A program made the translations under genes and the position numbers. A DNA stretch of 64,000 bases from Alphaproteobacteria bacterium Ga0077535 (GTDB lineage Bacteria; Pseudomonadota; Alphaproteobacteria; Caulobacterales; Aquidulcibacteraceae), in the NCBI GenBank assembly GCA_001464425.1, contig LNEK01000020.1:372001-436000 (forward strand). Reading direction: 5' to 3'. Of this stretch, positions 8,210 to 17,587 are shown piece by piece. The notes under the pieces were generated by a model. It saw nothing but the letters and a program-made list of their open reading frames with translations, had not been told where the DNA came from and did no database searches. How positions within the stretch are numbered: the stretch's first letter is position 1; every line of letters starts with the position of its first letter.

Positions 8210-8916
8210 CAGGCGGTCTCCCGGTGGCGCACGGTTCGTTGCTCGATGCGCTTCTCGAAAGCGCCCTTAACGATCCGGTCGATATAGATGCCGGGCGTGT
8301 GGATGGCGTCGGGGTCAAGTTCGCCGGTTTCGACGAGGATTTCGACTTCGGCGACGCACTTCTTGCCGGCCGTCGCCATCATCGGGTTAAAGTTGCGGGC
8401 GGTTTTGCGGAAGATGAGGTTTCCTTCCTTGTCGCCCTTCCAGGCTTTGACGATGGAAAGATCGGCGACGAGCCCGGTTTCGAGCACGTATTTCTCGCCG
8501 TTAAACTCCTTCACCTCTTTACCTTCGGCGACCAGCGTCCCGACGCCTGTCTTGGTATAGAAGCCAGCAATGCCTGCGCCCCCTGCCCGGCAGCGTTCGG
8601 CTAGGGTGCCTTGCGGGTTGAACTCAAGCTCGAGTTCGCCAGCGAGATACTGGCGGGCAAACTCCTTATTCTCTCCAACGTAGGACGAGATCATCTTGCT
8701 AATCTGCTTCGTCTCCAGCAGCAGGCCCAAACCCCAGCCATCGACGCCGGCGTTGTTGGAAATGACGGTGATGCCGTTAACGCCGGTGTCGCGCAGCGCG
8801 ATGATCAGGTTCTCGGGAATACCGCAGAGCCCGAACCCGCCGCTCATGACTGTCATGCCGTCAAAGGTGAGGCCATCGAGCGCGGCGCTCGCACTGGGGA
8901 AGACTTTGTTTGCCAT
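8209..8916 (-). CDS. scoA: 3-oxoacid CoA-transferase subunit A
   Basis: The 235-residue alpha subunit of the succinyl-CoA:3-ketoacid CoA-transferase. Diagnostic segments are [15 protein letters not shown] near residue 24 (the family glycine-rich signature), [17 protein letters not shown], and [20 protein letters not shown]. It pairs with scoB downstream to make the heteromeric enzyme used in ketone-body or polyhydroxybutyrate-derived acetoacetate use. The C-terminal stop overlaps the start of the 41-residue membrane ORF by one base. Confidence 0.94.
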   Translation of the reverse strand: MANKVFPSASAALDGLTFDGMTVMSGGFGLCGIPENLIIALRDTGVNGITVISNNAGVDGWGLGLLLETKQISKMISSYVGENKEFARQYLAGELELEFNPQGTLAERCRAGGAGIAGFYTKTGVGTLVAEGKEVKEFNGEKYVLETGLVADLSIVKAWKGDKEGNLIFRKTARNFNPMMATAGKKCVAEVEILVETGELDPDAIHTPGIYIDRIVKGAFEKRIEQRTVRHRETA

Positions 8917-8997
8917 GGGCGCTTGTTACGTAGGGTAGCGCTGCGGCGCAACGTTCCCGCGCGGAAATACAAGTTTCAGGTCGCGCTAAACGCAATT

Positions 8998-9030
8998 GCG
9001 CCGGCGGCTGAGCCGGCCGCCGGCGCTTTT
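8998..9030 (+). terminator. GC-rich hairpin with T run (possible terminator)
   Basis: An 11-pair perfect stem (GCGCCGGCGGC at 8998-9008, complement at 9016-9026) with a seven-base loop is followed by TTTTGCTT on the plus strand only. No plus-strand gene is visible just upstream, and the minus-strand exit is not T-rich, so its target is unclear. It lies between the CaiB-family gene (stop at 9150) and the scoA start. Confidence 0.35.
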
Positions 9031-9149
9031 GCTTCGGCCCGTTAGGTCGGGTCGAGAACCTGGTCCCGGTACGAGCGAGGGACGAAAAATCGCCCAGGAC
9101 CGAGCACCATAAGACCCTGGGGCGGCTGAATGGACGCTGAGGGCGCGCA

Positions 9150-10256
9150 TCATAATGGGCGCGCCGAAATCCCCCATTCGTCGAGGATATCCTCAGTCTT
9201 TGCGCCCATCCCCCCTGGCGGCCCCTGAATCGCCGATGGGGTCCGCGAAAATCTTGGGGCGGGCGCCGGCTGCTGAAGGCCGTCCACCTCCACAAACGTT
9301 CCGCGCGCCACGTTGTGCGGGTGCGCCGGCGCTTCGGCCATTGATAGGACGGGCGCGAAGCAGACGTCTGTCCCCTCCATGATCGCCGTCCATTCGTCGC
9401 GCGTCTTGGTGGCGATGAGAGCGGCGAGCTTCTCTGACAGTTCGGGCCAGTCGGCCTTGTTCATGTGGAAGGCAAACTTCGGATCGTCCTTCAGTCCAGT
9501 CTTCTCCAGGAGCAGCGCGTAGAATTGAGGTTCGATCGATCCGATCGAGACGAACTTGCCGTCCGAGGTTTTGTAAACGTCATAAAAATGCGCGCCGCCG
9601 TCGAGCAAGTTGGCGTCGCGCTCATCACTCCAAATGCCTGACGCGCGTAAACCATAGATGACGCTCATCAGTGACGCGGCGCCATCTGTGATCGCGGCAT
9701 CGATGACTTGGCCTTTGCCGGATCGCTGCGCTTCGTAGAGCGCCGCGCAAACGCCCATAGCCAGATAGAGAGAGCCGCCGCCATAATCGCCAACAAGGTT
9801 AAGCGGCGGGGCCGGCGCATCGTCTTTGCGGCCCATCGCATGCAGCGCGCCTGAGATGGCGATATAGTTGAGGTCGTGACCGGCAACTTCGGCAAGCGGC
9901 CCTGTCTGCCCCCACCCTGTCATGCGGCCATAGATCAGTCTCGGGTTGCGCTTTAGAGCTTCCTCCGGCCCGAGACCGAGACGCTCCATCACGCCGGGGC
10001 GAAAACCTTCAATCAGCACATCTGCCTTCTCGATCAACGCCAGCGCCACGCCTACATCGTTCGACTCCTTCAGATCCAAAACGACATGCCGACGCCCGCG
10101 CGCCGGAATGTCGTTTCTGAAAGTTGGCCGGCCGCCCTTGCGGTCGATCCGCACCACGTCGGCGCCCATGTCCGACAGCAACATGCAACAGAACGGGCCT
10201 GGCCCGATGCCGGCGAATTCGACGACCTTAACGCCTGCGAGTGGACCCTGACCCAT
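9150..10256 (-). CDS. CaiB/BaiF (AMACR-type) CoA-transferase family protein
   Basis: A 368-residue family III CoA-transferase fold protein. The N-terminus [20 protein letters not shown] followed by [12 protein letters not shown] matches alpha-methylacyl-CoA racemases more closely than formyl- or carnitine-CoA transferases. The conserved Asp lies in [32 protein letters not shown] and [20 protein letters not shown] are family hallmarks. It would act on 2-methylacyl-CoA thioesters in branched-chain fatty-acid breakdown, but transferase activity cannot be excluded. It is followed at some distance by the sco operon on the same strand. Confidence 0.85.
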   Translation of the reverse strand: MGQGPLAGVKVVEFAGIGPGPFCCMLLSDMGADVVRIDRKGGRPTFRNDIPARGRRHVVLDLKESNDVGVALALIEKADVLIEGFRPGVMERLGLGPEEALKRNPRLIYGRMTGWGQTGPLAEVAGHDLNYIAISGALHAMGRKDDAPAPPLNLVGDYGGGSLYLAMGVCAALYEAQRSGKGQVIDAAITDGAASLMSVIYGLRASGIWSDERDANLLDGGAHFYDVYKTSDGKFVSIGSIEPQFYALLLEKTGLKDDPKFAFHMNKADWPELSEKLAALIATKTRDEWTAIMEGTDVCFAPVLSMAEAPAHPHNVARGTFVEVDGLQQPAPAPRFSRTPSAIQGPPGGMGAKTEDILDEWGISARPL

Positions 10257-10354
10257 GGCTTGCTCCGTTTACCCTCCCGCTTTCGGAGAGTGCTAACACG
10301 CGTTACTTATAACCGTTCAATTCCCTCCGTCGCGGGGGCGCCGGAGCGTTAACA

Positions 10355-11641
10355 TTGCGCATTGTTGTGCGAGCCTCGGACGCCCGGATTGCGCGCGATG
10401 CGCAAACCCAGCTGAATGCTGCCGGCGTGGAGTCCGCTGCGCTCGTGGGCGCCGTGCGCACTGCGCCGAACGGCGAAGACATCGCCATCTATCCCGCCGC
10501 GGAAGAAGCACTCATCGGGCAGCCCGGATTGAGCACCTCACCTCTCGCCAATCTGGCTGGCCGCCGGTGGTCTGCGCCGCCGCCGCGCGGGTTGACTGAG
10601 GTCGGTCCGTTCCTCGGCTCACTCGCGCTCGACGCGCCGCCAAAATTGTTGGCCGCACAAATTGAGGGATGGAGCCGCGTTGTGATTGCCGAAGAAGAAC
10701 GCGCCCGCCGCGTGCTTACGGCGCAAGCGCTTTCCGCACCGACACCGCAGCCGATGGAGCCACGCCGGCTGAAGGCGCTCTACATTGGCGCGCCCAGTTC
10801 CATGTTCCTTGCGCTTGAACGCGCGCTCAGTGAACAGGACGGCATCGTCGCCGCCGCCTTCTCGTCTTACACCGGCTTCGATCACCTGCACGATGAGCCG
10901 TTCGACGCGGTGGTGCTCAATGGCGCGCAGGATGCGCAAACCGCGATCTCGCTTTGCGCAGCACTGCGACGGAATGCGACGCTGTTCCATTTGCCGACGA
11001 TGGTGATCGTTGCGTCGGGCGACACCACCACTGCGAAAGCTGTGATTGATCGCGGCGCCGCTGCGGTCGCGACTGTCAATGCGCCTTGCGGATCGAGCTT
11101 GGGCTGGTTGTTCGAAGCGATCCGCCGCGAACGCCGCCGCCGCAGCGCTGAACACGAGATGCGTGCGTTGCGCGATCTGATGGGCGACCCCCTCACCGGC
11201 CTATGGCGCCGCCCAGCGTTCGATGCGCACCTCGCGCGGCTCGCCGCCGATCACCACGCAAGTGGTCGGCCGATGAGTCTGGCTGTACTGCGCGTTATGC
11301 CAGCCCATGGCGCCAGCGCTCCTCCCGAAGCAGTTTGGCGGCGCGGCTTCACCGAAGTCGCAAGCCTCGCAGGACGCTTGATGCGCGATGCAGACTGCGG
11401 CGCGCTGTTTGGCGGCGACTTGATTGCTGTCGCGCTACCAGCGTCTCGGCTCAAAAGCGCAAAACGTACGGCGGAACGTATCGCGTCGGTAGCTGAGTGC
11501 ACGGCGTTCGCTGCGGGAGACGGCAGCGTTGGCCCTCTCGTTTTCGAGCAAAGCGCAGTCGAACTTCAGCCCGGCGAAAGCGGCGGCGGTATGCTTGCGC
11601 GGGCGCTGCGCGCCATCGAAGTTGAAGCGATCCCCGCTTAA
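10355..11641 (+). CDS. PopA-like protein: degenerate receiver domains plus degenerate GGDEF domain with intact c-di-GMP I-site
   Basis: A 428-residue protein read from a TTG at 10355 with GGAG eight bases upstream. Residues about 1-110 and 135-250 resemble two receiver domains, but the second has Asn where the phospho-acceptor Asp should be (FDAVVLNGAQ). Residues about 275-428 are a GGDEF fold (DPLTGLWRRPAFDAHLARL) whose active-site motif is changed to GGDLI, so cyclase activity is unlikely. Five residues before it stands RDAD, the RxxD inhibitory site that binds c-di-GMP. REC-REC-GGDEF with a dead active site and live I-site is the design of Caulobacter PopA, which recruits CtrA to ClpXP. 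Orthology is an inference. It converges on mfd, with a four-base overlap. Confidence 0.7.
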   Translation: MRIVVRASDARIARDAQTQLNAAGVESAALVGAVRTAPNGEDIAIYPAAEEALIGQPGLSTSPLANLAGRRWSAPPPRGLTEVGPFLGSLALDAPPKLLAAQIEGWSRVVIAEEERARRVLTAQALSAPTPQPMEPRRLKALYIGAPSSMFLALERALSEQDGIVAAAFSSYTGFDHLHDEPFDAVVLNGAQDAQTAISLCAALRRNATLFHLPTMVIVASGDTTTAKAVIDRGAAAVATVNAPCGSSLGWLFEAIRRERRRRSAEHEMRALRDLMGDPLTGLWRRPAFDAHLARLAADHHASGRPMSLAVLRVMPAHGASAPPEAVWRRGFTEVASLAGRLMRDADCGALFGGDLIAVALPASRLKSAKRTAERIASVAECTAFAAGDGSVGPLVFEQSAVELQPGESGGGMLARALRAIEVEAIPA

Positions 11642-14600
11642 GCGGCTTTGCGCGTCGCGATCCGGCTCAGAGCTTCAAGCACGCCGCGCAACGCTTTCAA
11701 ACGCTGCGTCGCTTCAGGCCAACCACCGGTCACGACAAGCTTCCCGTCAGGACGCATTCGGAAATCATCCGGACGCTCCTGCACGTGGCGCACGAGCGAC
11801 ATCGGATCCGGGAAGCCGCCTTCGCGGAACGTCATGACGGCGCCCTTCGGCCCGGCGTCGAGCTTCGAGATATGGCAGCGGCGGCACATCGCTTTCAGCG
11901 ACGCCACGGCGATCAACTGATCCACCTCCGCCGGCAACGGCCCGAAGCGATCGATCAGCTCGGCCGCGAACGCTTCGCGCTCCTGATCAGTTTCGAGATC
12001 CGCCAAGCGACGATAAAGTGCGAGGCGCACGTTGAGGTCGGCGATGTAGTCTTCCGGGATCAGCACGGAGGCGCCGACATTGATCTGCGGCGACCATGAC
12101 TTTTCACTTACCGCGTCATCGTCGCGGCCAGCACGGAGATTGGCGACCGCCTCTTCAAGCATGGATTGATAGAGCTCCACACCGACTTCACGAATGTGCC
12201 CCGACTGCTCTTCCCCCAACAGATTGCCGCCGCCGCGCATGTCGAGGTCGTGGCTGGCGAGTTGGAAACCGGCGCCTAGATTGTCGAGCGACGACAGAAT
12301 TTTCAGACGCTTTTCGGCGCTCACAGTCAACGCCTGCTCCGCCGCAGTGGTTAGATACGCGTAAGCGCGCAATTTCGAACGACCGACGCGTCCACGCAGC
12401 TGGTAAAGCTGGGCCAAACCGAACATGTCTGCGCGGAATACGATCAGCGTGTTGGCGCGCGGGATATCCAAGCCAGACTCGACGATGGTGGTTGAGAGCA
12501 GAACATCGAAATCGCCATCATAGAAGCGCGTCATGATCTCATCGAGTGAGCCTGGCGCCATTTGGCCGTGCGCGACGGCGAACGTCACTTCCGGCACGTT
12601 GCGGCGGAGAAACTCCGACGCTTCATCCAAGTCGGCGATACGTGGCGTTACGAAGAAGCTTTGGCCGCCGCGATACTTCTCACGCAATAGCGCCTCGCGC
12701 ACGGTGACTGCATCGAATGCGGTCACATAAGTCCGCACAGCCATACGGTCGATCGGCGGCGTGGTGATGAGACTCATCTCGCGCACACCAGCTAGTGCAA
12801 GCTGAAGCGTGCGGGGAATGGGCGTTGCCGAGAGCGTCAGCGCATGCACGTCCGCGCGCATGTCCTTTAGGCGCTCCTTGTGCTTCACGCCAAAGTGCTG
12901 CTCTTCGTCGATGATCATCAGACCGAGGTCTGAGAACTGCACGGTCTTAGACAACAGCGCATGCGTTCCGACGACGATCTCGACCGACCCTTCGGTGAGC
13001 CCAGCTTTGGTCTCGCTCGCTTCTTTCGCGGTCACCAAGCGCGAGAGCTGGCGCACCTTCACAGGCAAGCCGCGGAAGCGCTCGGTGAAGGTCCGGAAGT
13101 GTTGGCGGCAGAGTAGTGTTGTTGGGGCAATGACAGCGACCTGCTTGCCGCTCATTGCAACGAGGAACGCAGCCCGCAACGCCACTTCGGTTTTGCCAAA
13201 GCCCACATCACCGCAGATGAGGCGATCCATCGGACGGCCGGCTGCGAGATCGCCGACGATATCGTCTATCGCGGCCAGCTGATCTTCGGTTTCTTCGTAT
13301 GGGAAGCGTGCGCAGAACTCGTCCCAGAGCCCTTCCGGCGGCGAAAGCGGCTCGGCGCTACGTGTGGCGCGCATGGCGGCGATGCGTAGGAGCTCTTCCG
13401 CCATATCGCGCAGACGCTGTTTCGCGCGCGCTTTGCGGCCTTGCCAAGCGACGCCGCCAAGCTTGTCGAGCTGAGCTTCGGCATCTTCGGCGCCGTAGCG
13501 GCTGACCAACTCGATGTTCTCGACCGGCAGATAGAGTTTGTCGCCGCCGGCATATGTCAGATCCAAACAATCATGCGGCGCGCCAGCGACATCCAGTGTC
13601 TTTAAGCCGATGAGATCGCCTTGGCTCATTGCGCCAGCTTCGGCGATCACGCTCGAAGCTCTCCGACGCTTGCGCGGACGCGCCAGGCGATCGCCAAGGA
13701 TGTCCTGCTCGGCGATGAGCGCGAAGTTCTCAGTTTCGAACCCGTGCTCGATCGGGAGCACAGCAAGACCGTGCGCGCCGCGCGGCAGCTGCGTCATCTC
13801 ACGCCAGCTCATCACCCGCACAACGGGTGAGACGCCGTGATCGCCAAGGACGCCTGATAAGCGCTCGGCAGAACCTTCGGTCCACGCCGCTACGATGACG
13901 CGTTTCTTTGCTTTGGTCAGTGCCTCGATGTGCTTGGCGGCGGCATCGAACACATTGGCGTCCACGATCTGGCGCTCGGGCGCGAAATCGCGGCCAGGCC
14001 GTGCGCCAAGCTCAAGCTGCTTTTTCGAGTCTGTGTCGAAATGCGTGATGCGGCGAACGGCGCGTCCTGAAAGCGCCGCTGTCAGTGCTTCGTCGTCCAA
14101 ATAGAGCAGGTTCGGCTCCGGCGCTCGGAACGGCGTGCCACCCCGTGCGATCGGCGCGCCTTTGCGCGAGTCGTAGTGGTCGCGCGCCGTTGCAACGCGA
14201 TCCTTCAATGCTTCGTCCGCGAGTGCGTCGAACGCGATAAGCGCGTCCGGACCTGCATAGTCGAACACAGTCTCCAACCGCTCGTAGAAGAACGGCAAGA
14301 ATTGCTCGATCCCCTGCCGGCGGATGCGGGCGCTGACGCTGTCGTAGAGCGCGTCGCTCACCGCGCCGTACGCCTGGTTGAAGCGCCGGCGGAACTGCAG
14401 CACCGTCAGCTCATCGAGCAGCACCTCGCTCACCGGCGTTAGCAACGCCTCGGTGAGCTTGGCTTTCGAGATTTGTGTTTCGGGATCGAAGCTTCGAATG
14501 GTCTCGAGTGTGTCGCCGAAGAAGTCGAACCGCAGCGGTTCCGCGGCGCCTGGCGTAAACACATCGATCAACCCGCCGCGCACGGCAAACTCACCGGGGG

Positions 14601-15099
14601 CGCGCACGGTCGACGCCCGCGCGTAGCCGTTGACGACCAGGTACGTCTCCAACTCCTGCATCGAGGCTTCAGCGCCGGCCTTCGCTACAAACGCGCCGGC
14701 AGCCAAGCGCGCACGCGGAGGAACGCGCTGCGCTACGGCTGATGCGGTCGCCACCACAAGCAGTGGCCGCATCTTCGTATCGCGTCGCGCCAGCTGCGTA
14801 AGCGCGGCGCATCGCTGAGCCGCTACAGCGGCCGCGGGCGAGATACGATCGTAGGGAAGCGTATCCCAGGCCGGCAACCGCAGCGTCGCCAATTCAGGCG
14901 CAAAGAACTGCGCCGCAGCTTCGAACTGCGCCGCGCGGGTTTCGTCGCGCGCGATGAATAGCGTAACGCCGCCGCGCGCCAACGCAGCTTCCGCAATCGC
15001 GGCCGCGTCCACGCCTTCGGGCGCGCCGGCGACAACCAGCGCGTCCTTCGACTTCGCCAGCGTATCCACGAGGCGTGGGTTGAGAGCGGGGTCTTTCAT
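11638..15099 (-). CDS. mfd: Transcription-repair coupling factor
   Basis: A 1153-residue ATP-dependent translocase that removes stalled RNA polymerase and recruits UvrA. The N-terminal UvrB-like module (LRLPAWDTLPYDRISP) leads to the RNA-polymerase-interacting domain near residues 495-570. The RecG-like motor follows, with DRLICGDVGFGKTEVALRAA (Walker A), IIDEEQHFGVKHKERLK (DEEQ box), TLSATPIPRTLQLALAG and QLRGRVGRSKLRAYAYL. A TRCF C-terminal domain completes it. Its start overlaps sdhE by four bases. Its stop shares a TTAA with the convergent PopA-like gene. Confidence 0.97.
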   Translation of the reverse strand: MKDPALNPRLVDTLAKSKDALVVAGAPEGVDAAAIAEAALARGGVTLFIARDETRAAQFEAAAQFFAPELATLRLPAWDTLPYDRISPAAAVAAQRCAALTQLARRDTKMRPLLVVATASAVAQRVPPRARLAAGAFVAKAGAEASMQELETYLVVNGYARASTVRAPGEFAVRGGLIDVFTPGAAEPLRFDFFGDTLETIRSFDPETQISKAKLTEALLTPVSEVLLDELTVLQFRRRFNQAYGAVSDALYDSVSARIRRQGIEQFLPFFYERLETVFDYAGPDALIAFDALADEALKDRVATARDHYDSRKGAPIARGGTPFRAPEPNLLYLDDEALTAALSGRAVRRITHFDTDSKKQLELGARPGRDFAPERQIVDANVFDAAAKHIEALTKAKKRVIVAAWTEGSAERLSGVLGDHGVSPVVRVMSWREMTQLPRGAHGLAVLPIEHGFETENFALIAEQDILGDRLARPRKRRRASSVIAEAGAMSQGDLIGLKTLDVAGAPHDCLDLTYAGGDKLYLPVENIELVSRYGAEDAEAQLDKLGGVAWQGRKARAKQRLRDMAEELLRIAAMRATRSAEPLSPPEGLWDEFCARFPYEETEDQLAAIDDIVGDLAAGRPMDRLICGDVGFGKTEVALRAAFLVAMSGKQVAVIAPTTLLCRQHFRTFTERFRGLPVKVRQLSRLVTAKEASETKAGLTEGSVEIVVGTHALLSKTVQFSDLGLMIIDEEQHFGVKHKERLKDMRADVHALTLSATPIPRTLQLALAGVREMSLITTPPIDRMAVRTYVTAFDAVTVREALLREKYRGGQSFFVTPRIADLDEASEFLRRNVPEVTFAVAHGQMAPGSLDEIMTRFYDGDFDVLLSTTIVESGLDIPRANTLIVFRADMFGLAQLYQLRGRVGRSKLRAYAYLTTAAEQALTVSAEKRLKILSSLDNLGAGFQLASHDLDMRGGGNLLGEEQSGHIREVGVELYQSMLEEAVANLRAGRDDDAVSEKSWSPQINVGASVLIPEDYIADLNVRLALYRRLADLETDQEREAFAAELIDRFGPLPAEVDQLIAVASLKAMCRRCHISKLDAGPKGAVMTFREGGFPDPMSLVRHVQERPDDFRMRPDGKLVVTGGWPEATQRLKALRGVLEALSRIATRKAA

Positions 15100-15362
15100 C
15101 GATCCTGTTGGTTCAGTTCAAAGCGAAAGGCGCGAATCAGCGCCAGGGTCTCGGTTTCGTACTCTGCCGGCGCGGGCGCTTGGTCAGTAATCCAGGCGAA
15201 CACATCCTGGTCGGGGGCGTCCAGGAGACGTTCGAACTCGTCGAGTTGTTCGTCGTCGAGGTTCGCGAGATGATGATCGGCAAAACCGCCTAGAATCAGG
15301 TCAATCTCCCGGAATCCTCGACGCCACGCGCGGAATTTCAGCTTCTTGCGGCGGTCGTCCAT
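15096..15362 (-). CDS. sdhE: Succinate dehydrogenase assembly factor 2 (flavinylation factor)
   Basis: An 88-residue SdhE/CptB family protein that helps attach FAD covalently to the succinate dehydrogenase flavoprotein. The defining RGxxE motif appears as RRGFREIDLILGGFAD near residues 14-29. The acidic helix LDDEQLDEFERLLDAPDQDV and the FAWITDQ segment are typical. It is cotranscribed with mfd (four-base overlap) and divergent from recG, an arrangement common in alphaproteobacteria. Confidence 0.93.
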   Translation of the reverse strand: MDDRRKKLKFRAWRRGFREIDLILGGFADHHLANLDDEQLDEFERLLDAPDQDVFAWITDQAPAPAEYETETLALIRAFRFELNQQDR

Positions 15363-15377
15363 GGGCCCCGTGGAGCT

Positions 15378-15408
15378 TTGGCAAAATCAGAGGGGGCCGC
15401 GCTATAAC
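15378..15408 (+). promoter_or_regulatory. Possible sigma-70-type promoter for recG
   Basis: TTGGCA at 15378-15383 and TATAAC at 15403-15408 are separated by 19 bases in the short divergent region between sdhE and recG. The spacing is long, so this is only a tentative call. Confidence 0.3.
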
Positions 15409-15446
15409 CCATATGAGTGGTGCTGTCAGCGCCGCCAGAGCCAAGC

Positions 15447-17549
15447 ATGAGTGACGTTTCGCCCCTCCCTTCGACAGACCTATTGGGCCTGTTCCTGACC
15501 CCGGCGCGGGCGCCCAAGGGCGCGCGTAAGGATACGCTCGACCTGATCGCCAAGGTTGCGGGCGGACGGTTGGTGCGCGACCTCGTCTTCCTGCCGCCGA
15601 ACGCGGCGATTGATAGGCGCTTACGGGTGCCGATCGGCGAGACCGACGAAGGCGACATCGCCACCATCGAGGCCGAAGTCGACGGCCACATGCCCGGCTA
15701 CAAAAACCTCCCCTACCGTATCCGTCTGCGCGATGAGAGCGGCTTCCTGACCGTCGCCTACTTTCGCGGCAACGAAGAAATGCTGAAACGCATGTGGCCG
15801 GTCGGCCAGACGCGGCTCGTGAGCGGAGAGATCAAATTCTACGACGGCATGCGCCAGATGTTGCATCCCGACTACGTGGTCGATCCAACCAAGGGCGAAG
15901 CGCCGCCAGCCGTCGAACCCGTGTATTCGCTGACGCAAGGACTGGGCGGCCGCATGCTGGCGCGCACTATTCTCGGCGCGCTTGATACACTGCCTGAAAC
16001 GCCGGAGTGGTTGGAGGCCACGACCGTGAAGGCGCACGACTGGCCAGACTTCCGCACTGCGCTCGAACACATCCACCGCCCAACCTCGCCAGAGGATGTC
16101 ATGGCGGAGAGCGCCTTCCGGACGCGTCTCGCCTACGATGAACTCTTCGCGCGCCAGTGTGCGCTTCGTTTGCGGCGCGTTCATCGGCGCAAGGAACCGG
16201 GGCGCGCTGTTGTGGGCGACGAACGCTTCACCAAGCTGATGCTCGCGAGCCTCCCCTATTCGCCAACTGGCGCGCAGTCGCGGGCGGTGGATGAGATTTA
16301 CACCGACATGGCCGAGCCCGCGCCAATGCTGCGCCTGCTGCAGGGTGACGTCGGCTCCGGCAAGACACTCGTCGCGGCGCTTGCGATGGCGCGTGCGGCG
16401 GAGGCAGGTCTGCAAAGCGCGATGATGGCCCCGACCGATCTCCTGGCCCGTCAACACGGCGCGACTTTAGAGCCACTGCTGAGCGCCGCGGGCATCACCA
16501 TGGCCGTGCTCACTGGCCGCGACAAAGCTAAGGAACGCCGCGCTATCCTTAAACGGCTAGCGAGCGGAGAGCTGCACGTTGTCGTGGGTACGCACGCGCT
16601 TTTCCAAGAGGATGTGAATTTCCAAGACCTCGGCCTCATCGTCATCGATGAGCAGCACAGATTTGGTGTCTCTGATCGCATGCGCATGGTCGCCAAGGGC
16701 TTCGCACCGCACGTGTTGGTGATGAGCGCAACGCCCATCCCGCGCACGCTGGCGCTCTCCATTCATGGTGACATGGATCTTTCCGTTCTGGACGAGAAAC
16801 CTCCAGGTCGCCAACCGATCCGCACTGCGACGATGCCGACGACCCGGATGTCGGAAGTCATCGAAGCTATCGGCGAGGCGCGAAAGCGCGGCGAGCGCGC
16901 CTACTGGGTGTGTCCGCTGATTGAAGAAAGCGAAGCAATCGATCTGCCTGCCGTGATTGATCGCCACGCGGAACTGCAGGCCTATTTCGGCAAGGGCGTT
17001 GAAATCGTACATGGGCAGATGCCGCCTACGGCGCGTGAAGCCGCGATGGACCGGTTCCGCTCCGGCGAGTCGTTTCTGATGGTGGCAACGACGGTGATCG
17101 AAGTCGGCGTCAATGTGCAGGAAGCGACGATCATGGTCATCGAGCACGCCGAGCGGTTTGGCCTTGCTCAGCTTCACCAATTGCGCGGACGCGTCGGCCG
17201 CGGCGACAAGCAAGGCTCTTGCGTCTTGCTTTGGAAGCCACCGCTCGGCGAAAGCGCCAAGACCCGCCTCGACGCACTCCGCCGCAACGATGACGGCTTC
17301 GCCATCGCCGAGATCGATTTTCGCTTGCGCGGGGCCGGCGACATGCTCGGCACCCAACAATCGGGCCTGCCGCCCTTTCGGCTCGTCAGCCCCGAGGCGC
17401 ACGCTGGAATGCTCGGCGCGGCAGATAAGGAAGCGCGGCTTGCCATCGAGCGCGACCCCGAATTGAAGACGAATCGAGGCCAAGCCATTCGCCTGGCGCT
17501 GGCGCTCTTCGGCTATGCCGAAGCGGCCGAATTGGCCCGCTCCGGGTAA
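15447..17549 (+). CDS. recG: ATP-dependent DNA helicase RecG
   Basis: A branch-migration helicase of about 700 residues that rescues stalled forks and processes recombination intermediates. I place the start at the ATG at 15447 (MSDVSPLPST); an in-frame GTG at 15417 would add ten residues. The wedge/OB domain occupies about residues 60-160 (YRIRLRDESGFLTVAYFRGN). The motor has LLQGDVGSGKTLVAALAMAR, VIDEQHRFGV (DExH box), MSATPIPRTLALSIHGDMD and HQLRGRVGRGDKQGSCVLL. It is divergent from sdhE-mfd and followed by a glycosyltransferase. Confidence 0.96.
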   Translation: MSDVSPLPSTDLLGLFLTPARAPKGARKDTLDLIAKVAGGRLVRDLVFLPPNAAIDRRLRVPIGETDEGDIATIEAEVDGHMPGYKNLPYRIRLRDESGFLTVAYFRGNEEMLKRMWPVGQTRLVSGEIKFYDGMRQMLHPDYVVDPTKGEAPPAVEPVYSLTQGLGGRMLARTILGALDTLPETPEWLEATTVKAHDWPDFRTALEHIHRPTSPEDVMAESAFRTRLAYDELFARQCALRLRRVHRRKEPGRAVVGDERFTKLMLASLPYSPTGAQSRAVDEIYTDMAEPAPMLRLLQGDVGSGKTLVAALAMARAAEAGLQSAMMAPTDLLARQHGATLEPLLSAAGITMAVLTGRDKAKERRAILKRLASGELHVVVGTHALFQEDVNFQDLGLIVIDEQHRFGVSDRMRMVAKGFAPHVLVMSATPIPRTLALSIHGDMDLSVLDEKPPGRQPIRTATMPTTRMSEVIEAIGEARKRGERAYWVCPLIEESEAIDLPAVIDRHAELQAYFGKGVEIVHGQMPPTAREAAMDRFRSGESFLMVATTVIEVGVNVQEATIMVIEHAERFGLAQLHQLRGRVGRGDKQGSCVLLWKPPLGESAKTRLDALRRNDDGFAIAEIDFRLRGAGDMLGTQQSGLPPFRLVSPEAHAGMLGAADKEARLAIERDPELKTNRGQAIRLALALFGYAEAAELARSG

Positions 17550-17587
17550 GCCTTGCAATTCATCCCGCCGCACGCTTGATCAGCCCC

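Noticed and set aside
12600-15000. Several long plus-strand frames within mfd
   Set aside because: They are shadows of a highly conserved gene with no domain of their own, an effect of high GC content.
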